Under the pieces are notes generated by a model. It worked only from the letters and a program-made list of their open reading frames with translations. It did no database searches and was not told the DNA's origin. From NCBI RefSeq assembly GCF_001949145.1, contig NW_019091681.1, forward strand, positions 45,926 to 107,248: 61,323 nt of DNA, given 5' to 3'. Shown here one piece after another: positions 22,301 through 30,850 of this stretch (the first letter of the stretch is position 1; every line of letters starts with the position of its first letter). The position numbers and the translations under genes are program-made. The stretch comes from Acanthaster planci (taxonomy: Eukaryota > Echinodermata > Asteroidea > Valvatida > Acanthasteridae).

Positions 22301-25300
22301 ATATCAAGATTGTGTGTGAAATTTTACTTGTCATTTGAACGATCAGTTTAAAGACGTACCGTAAACCAGGGTAAATTTTGCATTCCAGGGTAACTTTGGT
22401 ACCCCAGGGTAACTTCGGCACAAGCCACACCCCTTGGTTGTAGTCGTCATACCTTTGCAATATAAATTATATAAGATTCTCTCGAATGAGTTTTTCTACG
22501 AAAGTAACTTTATTATAAATTGCATCTGGAGACTTGGCCTAAAAAGATTTTAATATGTAAATTTGTTCTAATCCTTTTTTCCCATCCAGCAACATGTTGC
22601 CCCGAACCACGGGGTAACTGAACTCCAGGTTTCAAAAAAGGAAGAAATTATGTCAGATAGGAAAGGTAAGTGATATTTGAGAAGAGTTAAAAGAAAGCTG
22701 AATAACATCTTTGCACAGATTCCTTTTCAGTGACTCTGAACAATTCTTCTAGTCACGTAGATCCATTGCTCACCCGTAGTGATGGATCACCAAAATTTCA
22801 CTCCTGTGCACGGGGCAACCATCTTTGTCCTTTTGATCTTCTGATTTTCCCCAGGCATCAAAGATTCAACGCTGCGTTTGTTTTCGAAGGAGCTCGGTGC
22901 TGAATGGGAGGCTCTAGCAACCTTCCTCGGCTTTAGTTCACCCGACATCTACCAATTCAAGAACGACAACCCACATGATACCAGCAACCAGATTTTTCAG
23001 ATGCTAGTGGGATGGCGAGATGAGCGGTATCCTGAAGCTCTGGTCAATACGCTCAAAACCAACATCGTAGAGATCTACGGAGTGGATATTGGTAATAAAC
23101 CTCCAAGTACATACATTTGTGTGTTTTTCTCGCCGGTATTTAGGCACCTTTATCTGGGAAAAATAGTTACGATTCTCCAAGATAATTCATTTTTATCCTG
23201 ATAATTCACTGAAAACAAGCATTGATAACGGTTTGTATGAAATCTTTACCAAGGTACGAGTTATCACAACTTCAGATGAAGGACGTTTAAACCAATGTAG
23301 ACATTTTGAGCAATTGAACCTGCTGAAACTATTGATTTCAGGAACAACACATTAAGTTGAAAAGTTCATTTTTTTATATGCTTTGCCTTCTTCTTCAAAC
23401 ATCAGATCATGTGGGACTTAATAAAATGCATACAACAAAGCTTTAACACCGAGAAGGGATCTCGGTTCTATAAAATTAATATACGATTTTGCTATCCCAG
23501 AAATAGGCCTAGATGATTCAAGTCTTCAAGAGGTGTCACTCGCGCTGGGACCTGAGTGGGAGGCACTAGCAACATCTCTCGGCTTCAGTGAAACCGATAT
23601 CCTCGAGATTAAGGACAGTCAAGATCAGATTCTCAAAGTGCTACTTGGATGGCGAAATAAGCAGTTATCCCCTGAAGCACAGCTTGAATGGCTTTGCTGC
23701 GAGTTGAAGAAAATTGACAGGGAAGATCTAGCTGATAAACTGCGTGGTATGGACGGTTTCATTATATTTGTTTTTATTCTATGTTCATTTATTTATTGGT
23801 GCTATATTTTTGCTGCATTCGTCCTGTTAAAGTAGTCAGGGCCATATGTGACATGTACATGGGTACGCTTTAAATTTTAGTCTAGATGAGACTAGATGAG
23901 ATTCTAGTCCAAACGGTGTCTCCTTTGACTTATCTCAATTAGTTTTCCTTTTGGAGGACAATCTTTCCTGTCAACCCGCTCACGGACCGTACCAATGCGT
24001 ACCGTACGCGGTTTTCATCCAAATGTGGTGTTCCCTTTTTAAAATTTCTATGGTTATCAATTTCAACCAACCCTATTTTCTACCGACCCTGACTTTGTCT
24101 ATTAAATAACAAAGGATATGATGCAAAAACAGTGCTGAAAATGTGCATGTGCAATACGATGTCGCCCAAACACCAAAGTGGCGACTGTTGAACGAAATCC
24201 ACAGTACGGCATCCAGTGCAGAACGAGCGGTGCTGTACCACCCTCAATAGGCCTACTACATAGATCACCAAAACACAAAGAAGTGACTTCGTGATGTGAC
24301 AGCACTTATCTAAAAATTAGTCTTGCTACTTTTTTATCACGTAATTCTTTTTTTTTTCGGACTTTACCATTGACGGAAGCATCAAGAAAACCGATCTCCC
24401 TGTGAAGCGAAGGCAACCGAATGTCAATGACGCTGTTCCCGTTGGTATTCTCACCTCTGGACGCAGGCTTGAGTTTTAAGTTATTTTGTTATGTTAAAAC
24501 AACACAGTTACGATAGACAGTAATATGAACGTGGATTAGAGAAAGGAGACAATGGAAACAATTTACTTACTCCAATGAATGCGTGTATTATCCAATTATA
24601 TCTTAAAAGCAGACGTACTATTTCTCTTTGTGGTCACAAACATGAACTTAGCACGAAATATGAGAACGATTTATGAACTTTAAATTATGAGTACCACATT
24701 ATTTCAGCTGGACGATGAAGAATTTATGTTTAATTTTTCATTGATAACATTGGGTTTTTTTAATTATTACCGTACCTTTTGCTGTAATTGTGTTACCACA
24801 GATGCAACAATGTTTACTACCAGCTATATGTGTTTGCTATGGAAAACTCAGCTGATTGGTGTGCAGTAGATGGAAGTTTGGTTTCACTTCGCGATTCCTT
24901 ATAAATTATGGGTTACAAAATGTTAATGTATGTAAGCTACGTTTAAAAATGTGCATTTCATGAACGAGACAAACAAAGCAAAATGATTTTTTTCAGAATC
25001 ACTGATTCTAACCGTTGATCTGCTTGTGAAACTATTTGCTGTTTGATAATAGGCAAATTCATTTGTACCTTAACATGGTTTGAAACAAGCCATATATTTG
25101 TTATATGTTCTCCCCAAAATAAATGAAAAGAAACGCAGTCCTGTACTTTATGTAAGAGATGGCGACTGCATCAGCGGAACGTTTTTAATGCTCATTTTTC
25201 AATCCACTGACTATTTGAATATCATGTATAAAGTGAAATCTGAGAGATTACGTTGGAAAACCTACTATAGGGCCTACCACTAACTTCAGTGTAGTTTTTT

Positions 25301-25562
25301 GTACAAAAAGGCTCAAACTATTCTTCCTCTTCAACTTACATTAACCTGGCAATCGATTCATCCTACGTGAAGTGTATTTCAAATTATGGGCAGATGCATT
25401 TTATAGTTGCAAGTACAGATTCAATGCACAGACAACTTCATTATGTCCCTGTATTCGTCTTTTTTTTTAGGCACTGGCTCCAGCTCCCGTGATGACGTCA
25501 GGATAAGATTAAATGAACTGAATACTTTCAAAACAATTTTCCAAAAATCATTTTGCATATAG
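13103..25562 (+). CDS. Multi-death-domain ZU5-UPA protein (15-exon gene model)
   Basis: I join 15 exons: 13103-13361, 14896-15165, 16255-16506, 16973-17242, 18311-18417, 19606-20274, 20728-20862, 21046-21225, 21366-21431, 21725-21784, 22019-22264, 22590-22665, 22855-23091, 23501-23746, 25471-25562. All introns are GT..AG, all phases agree, and the total is 1054 codons plus stop. Order: polar N-terminus (1-86), death domains 1-3 (about 87-350), linker, ZU5 (about 432-563), UPA (about 575-714), linker with a charged segment (757-838), death domains 4-5 (864-1024), short tail. Death domains are recognised by W-x2-[LF]-A-x3-x-G-F (EWKKLAIPLGF, EWEALATFLGF). ZU5-UPA-death is the core of UNC5, PIDD1 and ankyrin, which act in receptor signalling, caspase-2/NF-kB platforms and membrane scaffolds. 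Three N-terminal death domains, a single ZU5, and no LRR, ankyrin or transmembrane segment fit none of these. It is probably a cytoplasmic immune or cell-death adaptor. The start, last exon and exact ends are the least certain parts. Confidence 0.85.
13362..14895 (+). other. Intron 1
   Basis: The intron is flanked by GTAAAC and a pyrimidine tract with CTTCAG. It contains only short frames and no recognised repeat or RNA gene. Confidence 0.7.
14896..15165 (+). CDS. Exon 2: death domain 1
   Basis: The exon lies between TTTTTCTTCAG and CCAG|GTAGGT and is phase 1 at both ends. Residues 87-176 include the signature PLGLDEWKKLAIPLGF, followed by FMLEAWKQF and ALKEISKKGLADPL, matching helices 2-6 of a death domain. 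The split Val codon (G|TG) joins exactly to exon 1. Confidence 0.88.
16255..16506 (+). CDS. Exon 3: divergent death domain 2
   Basis: The exon lies between TTTTTTTTACAG and CTACAG|GTATTG, phase 1-1. The signature is RRLGQEWTELASFHSF; the canonical Leu-Gly of 'LGF' is replaced (HSF). The later helices (SFSVRKWNSH, LCYAIAIISQAYL) keep the W-containing helix. It is probably a death fold with altered surface residues. Confidence 0.8.
16973..17242 (+). CDS. Exon 4: death domain 3
   Basis: The exon lies between TTCATTTTAG and CCGAG|GTACTG, phase 1-1. The signature is KQFGPKWKEFALLLGF, with the second half LVLLWKWKQR and LCSAMTDLGKEHRLQ. Length and spacing match exon 2. Confidence 0.85.
17243..18310 (+). 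other. Intron 4, with a probable repeat insertion
   Basis: A stretch around 17650-18120 differs in composition: G-runs at 17886-17896, C-runs at 17968-17976, and a 135-codon frame with no motif. It is probably an inserted repeat of unknown family. Confidence 0.5.
18311..18417 (+). CDS. Exon 5: linker before ZU5
   Basis: The exon enters after TTTCTCAG in phase 1 and leaves at GAT|GTACGT in phase 0, so it is the phase adaptor between the death-domain exons and the ZU5 exon. It encodes 35 Ser/Glu/Val-rich residues (LQPESAVTSDVEILPDVH) with no domain. Confidence 0.7.
18418..19605 (+). other. Intron 5, with a small CpG-rich patch
   Basis: The intron is mostly AT-rich. 19378-19500 is CpG-rich (CGCGCGCG on both sides of a CCAAT-containing segment) and is followed by ATGGCGTCTAAC at 19487. 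It may be a buried promoter or a repeat remnant; the short frame that follows does not splice in phase to exon 6. Confidence 0.4.
19606..20274 (+). CDS. Exon 6: ZU5 domain and start of UPA
   Basis: This is a large phase 0-0 exon (223 codons). ZU5 signature elements are present: FNESGGSLSL, then GVHLTIPPGAIP, then VYIYVDPS, LSRRVKCGPTGLKF, VVLSFPH and VILFVNHFTWYALE. The motif His556-Phe557-Thr558-Trp559 (20113-20124) sits at the ZU5 C-terminal strand where self-cleaving ZU5/FIIND domains have His/Ser-Phe-Ser. After a short linker the UPA domain starts (KRLLVAAYGDNF, YQFRVWVLNDD) and continues in exons 7-8. Confidence 0.93.
20728..20862 (+). CDS. Exon 7: UPA domain, middle
   Basis: The exon runs from TGCACACAG to GAACAG|GTAAGA, phase 0-0, 45 codons. 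It reads NLLFRWGGGGVYVKLSQFPDG, consistent with central UPA strands. The GGGG turn is unusual but in frame. Confidence 0.8.
21046..21225 (+). CDS. Exon 8: UPA domain, C-terminal part
   Basis: The exon runs from TTTTAG or TTTTAGCAG to GCT|GTAAGT, phase 0-0, about 60 codons. VTFTLRQLSK and DLYCSVETYQKR fit the last UPA strands. The acceptor is a tandem NAGNAG site (21044-21048), so one Gln may be included or skipped. Confidence 0.82.
21366..21784 (+). CDS. Exons 9 (21366-21431) and 10 (21725-21784): short linker exons
   Basis: Two small phase 0-0 exons of 22 and 20 codons have good borders (CTTTGCAG..GCG|GTGAGA and TTCTGCAG..CCAG|GTAAAA). They encode Ser/Thr/Asn-rich linker sequence without a domain. 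Such small symmetrical exons could be skipped without breaking the frame. Confidence 0.65.
22019..22264 (+). CDS. Exon 11: charged linker and unknown small domain
   Basis: The exon runs from AATGATCAG to ACCAGG|GTAAGT, phase 0-0, 82 codons. A basic stretch FSKRRREG is a possible nuclear-localisation signal. It is followed by KSFDLYKEVQQQLKG and a strand-like RIFVTLHSDQVLCIQKPG, then an acidic/polar helix. I do not recognise a family. Confidence 0.75.
22590..22665 (+). CDS. Exon 12: phase adaptor before death domain 4
   Basis: The exon enters after CCCATCCAG in phase 0 and leaves at GAAAG|GTAAGT in phase 1, restoring the phase needed by the following death-domain exons. It encodes 25 polar residues. 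Confidence 0.7.
22855..23091 (+). CDS. Exon 13: death domain 4
   Basis: The exon runs from TTTTCCCCAG to GATATTG|GTAATA, phase 1-1. The signature KELGAEWEALATFLGFS, then QIFQMLVGWRDER and LVNTLKTNIVEIYGVDI, is a canonical death domain. It shares EWEALAT-x-LGFS with exon 14, which indicates tandem exon duplication. Confidence 0.92.
23501..23746 (+). CDS. Exon 14: death domain 5
   Basis: The exon runs from GCTATCCCAG to CTGCGTG|GTATGG, phase 1-1. The signature LALGPEWEALATSLGFSETDI, followed by QILKVLLGWRNKQ and CELKKIDREDLADKLR, is canonical. The donor GTATGG is weak. If it is not used, translation continues in frame to TAG 23833-23835 and adds a strongly hydrophobic tail. Confidence 0.92.
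23747..25470 (+). other. Last intron (or 3' region if the intron is retained)
   Basis: The intron starts with an in-frame T-rich extension encoding a hydrophobic tail (to 23835). A coding-like frame lies at 24360-24479 (39 codons, ends TAA), but it lacks an AG acceptor and does not match phase. The remainder shows no recognised feature. Confidence 0.5.
25471..25562 (+). CDS. Exon 15: proposed terminal exon
   Basis: After a T-rich tract and TTTTTTTTAG, this phase-1 exon completes the split Gly codon and encodes 30 residues beginning GTGSSSRDDVRIRLNELN, ending at TAG 25560-25562. It is chosen because it matches phase and has a strong acceptor, but it has no domain. An alternative end by retention of the preceding intron is possible. 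Confidence is modest. Confidence 0.45.
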
Positions 25563-25903
25563 AATTAATACAGCGTGCATTTCACAGTTTATCATGTTCA
25601 TTTCCATTTTCCGTCTGCTCCTGGAGGCTGAAGTTGGTGCTGAATTCAGAAGTCAAGCTCACTGGTTGCTATGGGTAACCAGAGCAAAAGCTGATGGGCC
25701 CGTGTGAGCCTCCCGACGCAGAAAGGATGTTAACAATTGGATTGCACTGTCTGAATGGTTCATTTCAAAAGGTTACCCGTTTATTAGAAAATTAAGCTGA
25801 ACGCATGGAACATTCAAGCACAGAGCTACTGAATCCCTATTCATGTACTGTGCAGACTGCATGGCATTGAGATTATTGTCGGCTGAGCTCGATTAGAGTC
25901 AAT

Positions 25904-25909
25904 AATAAA
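25904..25909 (+). terminator. Polyadenylation signal AATAAA
   Basis: The canonical AATAAA lies about 340 bases after the proposed stop codon and is a plausible 3' end for the multi-death-domain gene. Confidence 0.35.
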
Positions 25910-28097
25910 CATCCAAGCCCAGGGGCAAGTCGCAAACAGCCCTGAGATTGATGGAGAGTAGGCCTACATTTCAAGTTGTTTTCCAAGTATCCCCCAAAGT
26001 TGAAAGGAATTGGAGTCCACAACCGGGCAAAAAACTGACAAGGAGTGGAGATCAAAAACACGTGTTATGCCATGGGATTTAGAGTGGATAAGAAAAACTA
26101 GAACGTGTCTGTCTCTGGATATAGCATGTGACTTTCTGCAGTTTCCTTTTAACGTGGTCATTTATTGATCATCTTTGTCCGTTGCCCGCTTGATCAATGT
26201 CCTATAGTAACGTCGACCCACTAAATTCCATACAGAATTTGTGTGCATAAACGCCTCTTTATCGTGTGTAAGCGCAAGCCTACGGAGTGGGCGTGGTATG
26301 CCACTGCAGGTGATGCCATTATGACGTCATTTAATTTCAGCATAGTGGTTCGTCATTTCAACTTGCTGGTAGATCTTCGACATCACAGGCTTCTTGATGC
26401 CACAACCAAGTTGAGCATCACCGGCAAAGCCTCGAACAGACTCGTGTAGCATGTGCCTTCACAATGACTTTGTTCAAAGAGAAGCCTTTCTTTCCCATTG
26501 CATTTTGAAGTTGCACAAGAACACTGAATGCAATTAGAATGTAGATAAAGGGTATTCTACGCGGAAATTAATTAAAAGTTACAAGTCACAAATTCGTGAT
26601 TTATTTTGTTATATCTATGATCTGTCCCTATGGCAGCTGACCATGCCTATGGCAGTTCATAGGGGCCTATGCATGTGCTTCAATCCCAGCGCGTCCACAT
26701 ATTGAGCTCAGTCGAGCGCGAAATTTAGATATTTTAACGGCACCACATGGGCGCGTGCGCTGTTAGTGTGGCGTAATCATATAGCGGGCGCTGTAACTGC
26801 CATTACTAAAAATTCGCGAGAGGACGCCCACGTGCGTGGAGAGCAGCTAGATCAAGCGAAAGGTAGGCCTTACTCCGTTTTTCGGTGTGTTAAACAAGGA
26901 GCAACTTTTGTCAAATTTTGTGCCAAGTGTTTGTTCAATGCACATGAGATTACTGTGGTTAGTTTTAGCATTAGATTGAGGCATATTTACTAATTCTGTT
27001 CAGTATTTTTTGCCTCTATCTGAACGAGCAAGTTTGAATACCGTACACGGGTAAGCTTTACATTCACTTCGCCCATGTGCGTGCTTCGCCCTATCCCCAC
27101 AGTCGCCCCATCACCACTTCGCCCCATTGTCACTTTGCCGTCCGTGCTCGAGTACAGTGTTGCGGGCCTCTTAACAAAAATGGTGGAGAGAGGACAAACG
27201 ACATGTACATGTAGGCCTAATTAGGACTATTAGGCTAGGCCTATAGAAAACTCTATGGCAAATGTCGACTGCATTGTCCACATGGATAATTAATACATGT
27301 ACATGTATATGACTGGACTAGCATTTGGATCTTCTGCAATTTCAAAGCAATACAAACAGTTCTGTCTACATCGTTCTGGTAGTTATTGACGATGCATTCA
27401 GACAGCTGTGCCCGCCGGCGATTGGATAAAGCTCGGCGGAAATTTTGTGGAAACATGCTCCTTTCAAGTTCAAGTATAATAAAACAACCTAACAAGATAT
27501 TACAAATTACCTTGAAGAAATATTGCAACATTGATGGTTTCTTTTTGATTCGTGAGATCATGTACATGTACAGTGTATGGTGGCCGGGGCATGACAAGAC
27601 TGGTTGCCACATTCCAGCATGCATTCTCTTACATGGGTGCAGCGCGGCAGGAACCAGTGCTTTGCACACATGTTTTTACCACAGCGACAACGATACATGA
27701 AAACCTTTTTTCTAACTTGCCAATAAACATTTTAGGGTCTTGCCGAAAACTGTAGTTCGGTTGGGAAATTGGACGCACTGTTTTGTCTTTGCAAGTTTGA
27801 TTCTCTGATCGTTATTTGGGTACTCAAAAGTTGATGTTTTTACTTCTTGCATCTAGGCCTACATTGTACGTCTTTCAGAATGAACGATAATTTATGGGGC
27901 GAACTAGAAATTGGATGAAGTGGAAATGTGGCGAAGTGGTTAGGTGCGAAGTGGCATGGCCGTGGGACGTGGAATTTTGCAAAATTTCCTGCAAAATACT
28001 TTGTTTGTTGCCATATTTAATAATTTCAACTATGTATGGCACCTTGAAAAACCCAGCTTTTTACATGTACAGTGTACATGTATGCTGACCGTTGGCG
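25910..28097. other. Non-coding, scattered repeats
   Basis: No gene is recognised. 26560-26640 resembles 6170-6240. 27057-27130 and 27892-27975 carry ACTTCGCCCC-type words in opposite orientation, suggesting the inverted ends of a decayed element. A CpG-rich patch at 26690-26865 ends in a possible GCGAAAG|GTAGGCC donor and might be a first exon, with weak support. Confidence 0.35.
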
Positions 28098-28216
28098 TCG
28101 CCATTTTGAAAAACGAAAGCAGCGCTTTGTGTGTCGGATTTCAAAGCACTCAACAGTAGCCTACTGTTGGGTGCCTTGAAATCCGATGCGCGAAGCACTG
28201 CTTTAGAGGTGCCATT
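28098..28216. repeat. Near-perfect foldback hairpin (~119 bp)
   Basis: The left arm (28098-28157) and right arm (28158-28216) are inverted repeats centred on CAACAGTAGCCTACTGTTG. Both arms carry AAAGCAG and CGGATTTCAA words. The same end sequence occurs at 11745-11775 and 30585-30615, so this is a member of a dispersed family and not a unique RNA hairpin. Confidence 0.7.
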
Positions 28217-30288
28217 TCACTGGACTCCCTACTGGGAATCCAACTATTGGCACCTCCAAATGTTATATCTTAAAGCATATAAAAGTGTTTGCTTTCAATC
28301 AACGATTTCTGCCCTTTTTGTGCATCAAATTCTGTATTTTAAAAAGCAGTTGTGTTGTAAAAGAACCAAACTTTGTGTTAGTACCATAATTATGTCTGTT
28401 TGCAATGACTTTTGGGTGTATGTTACATGTAAAGTTTAATGAAAATAATGCAAAATTGGAGTCACACTACGTCAGCAACTGTGTGTGGCCATCTCTGTTT
28501 ATTGTCATGTGACATGGTCTCGTCTCGTATCTTGCGACATTTGACCCAAGTTGACCGGGTTTTGAACGATGATGTCATCATCTTGTAGAGCAAAAAATAC
28601 TCTTTCATTGGATGCTTGACTCAAGGTATTTGACTATTAGCATTGTCAAGCCTTGTTTTGGGTTGTCAAGACTACAAAAAGGTAACCAAAAATGTTCATT
28701 TTTCTGTTGAAAATCCCCCTGAACCATGCATAACCATGCGGTTCTTATCAGAACCACACAGACTCAAAAAGAGATATTGCATGTTGCTTACCGCAAGCTT
28801 TCCATCTTAGTCATGCATAAGGAGTTGATGTAACATACATAAAACAATGTTAATTAGGAATCTTAGAATTTCAGGAAGAAAGGGAAGTTTTTTTTGGTCA
28901 AAAATCGATAGCATTCTGGTGCTGGACAGCTGTTTTGTATTGGGGTGATGCGTACACTGTAGTGCAAGGGAACAAACACGAACAGACTTAAAATACATGG
29001 TGTAACTTACATGTACATGTATGACACCTGACAAGTGACAAACTTGGTCCCTTATTACATGTATTTATTGATGATATACATGTACGTGTATACTGTACAC
29101 ACCAAAATACATGTATGCTTCAGTGATCTTTCACACATCACTAAAAAATTCAAACCCAACTACATGTAATCTGAATTAATTGTAACTACTAAACACTTTG
29201 TATGTATGTACTTGAGAATCCTTAGTAATATAATGCCGTCAGAACTGGAATGATAAAATAACGTCCACTGTTACAGGAAACACTTCACTCTGTGGTCGTG
29301 TAAACTAATAGAAATAAATTTTTCTACACTTCAAGAAAACAAGACTGGAGAGCACCTTGCTCGTGAGGCGGCTGCGATGCAGGGCCGCAGAAAAATTACC
29401 ACCGGTCCTGAATACCCGGTCTACGAGAGCATTCGCTTGATGCAGCCACTGACATAGCTTGCTTTGCCAAAATGAACAGCTTTGGCAGAGATTCTGATGA
29501 CAATGCCAAAAGGCAACAGGGTCATCAGTGAAAGTCTTGGTCTCAACACAAATCTAAGTAGCGGTCAAACTCAGCAGCAGTACTTGATGAACCTCGCCCA
29601 CTCCGATTTTTTCTCCTGGTCAGTCCTGCAAACAGGCATGGCCCTTTTGCTTGGTATGGACCTTGTACATGTACATGTACTTTTGCATTGTCGATGCATT
29701 TGATGGGAGTCGATTAAGCGTTGTACTGGAACTACATGTATACCCTCGAGTACTGGGGCAAAGTACTGAGTACCGTCAGTTCGAGAACATACATGTACAT
29801 GTATGTTAAATTTGAGTACAAAGAATAGAGCACAGGCCAAGTCCAAATAAATTTTGAGTACTGATAGTTGAGTACGGGCCGAGTACATGTACGAGTACTC
29901 CAACACTGATAAAAGATATTGTATAGTTTACTTGTCACTTGCTCTGTGACTTACATGTACATGTACTTAGAGATCTTTGTCCAACTCCAGCATACTGGAC
30001 GTGGTACTGATGAGGATCAAGGCTCCATGTGGTTCAAACATATCAATTGATGAATGTAAAACTTGAGTCCACCCCCAAAAAGGGATGGACTAAATACACT
30101 GTACATGTACACCTAATTTTAATAACAAAGAAATTCATAACCTCACTCTAATTATTTAGCTATTGAGCTAAATTTTGTACCATTCAATTTCTTTTGGAAT
30201 TCTTTTCCAATTGTACTGTACTGAAGTTGTGGAAGTCAAACCAAAAAAACCTGAAAGTGCCAGACTCCCTACGGGCAGGCGCTCTGGT
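28217..30288. other. Non-coding, rich in TACATGTA words; one coding-like stretch
   Basis: Many copies of the self-complementary word TACATGTACATGTA occur (for example 29009-29022 and 29792-29806). A frame at 29276-29457 follows a TTACAG acceptor-like site and ends TAG with GEHLAREAAAMQGRRK and TTGPEYPVYESIRLMQP. It reads like protein but I do not recognise it. The following 29470-29600 also has protein-like pieces in different frames, suggesting a decayed gene. Confidence 0.35.
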
Positions 30289-30361
30289 ACATGTACAGTA
30301 TATGTACATGTATACATGTACATGTAAATGTATACATGTACATATATACACGTACATGTAG
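30289..30361. repeat. Cluster of ACATGT/TATACATG palindromes
   Basis: About 70 bases are almost entirely overlapping TACATGTA/TATACATG units, self-complementary at many offsets. This is a simple-sequence tract. Confidence 0.75.
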
Positions 30362-30589
30362 GGCGTACTGTACAAAACTGGTTCCCTGTCACCTTGTGAG
30401 ACAGATGCACAAGGAACCAGTGATATTAAATTTGAATAACATTAATGCATGTGCTCCACACACGTGCTGTGGGTGCACTGTACACTACAGGGGCAAAGTG
30501 CATGCGCAACTTATTAGTAAGCAATACCGTGTCAACACAAATTATATGCATCTACAACACCTTTCGGCTGCGTTGACTTCAGATGCACG

Positions 30590-30850
30590 AAGCACTGCCT
30601 TCGTTTGCCAAAATGGCGATTCCCACAGTCGGCATATAAATATCACAAACCGGGTTTTTCAAGGTGCCATACATTGGAAAATGCATGTATATATACGGTT
30701 TTGGAAAGCTTCAGGGTGCTCATACATGTACATGTGTAAAAGTCCAAACTCTGAGGAATACGTCGGCGCAAGTAAATTCGTTGAGTCATTCACATTTCGG
30801 AAGATAGGATTCCAAGTTTGAGACAATCCTGCAGTTTGTATTTCAGGCAT
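30590..30850 (-). repeat. Dispersed repeat, inverted copy of 11553-11770
   Basis: Read on the minus strand it matches 11555-11760 over ATGCCTGAAAT, CTGCAGGATTGTC, TTCCGAAATG, the CTCAGAGT-TGGACTTTTA segment and the GAAGCTTTCC-AAACCGT segment. The plus-strand side ends with AAGCACTGCCTTCGTTT as in the hairpin at 28098-28216. Confidence 0.7.
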
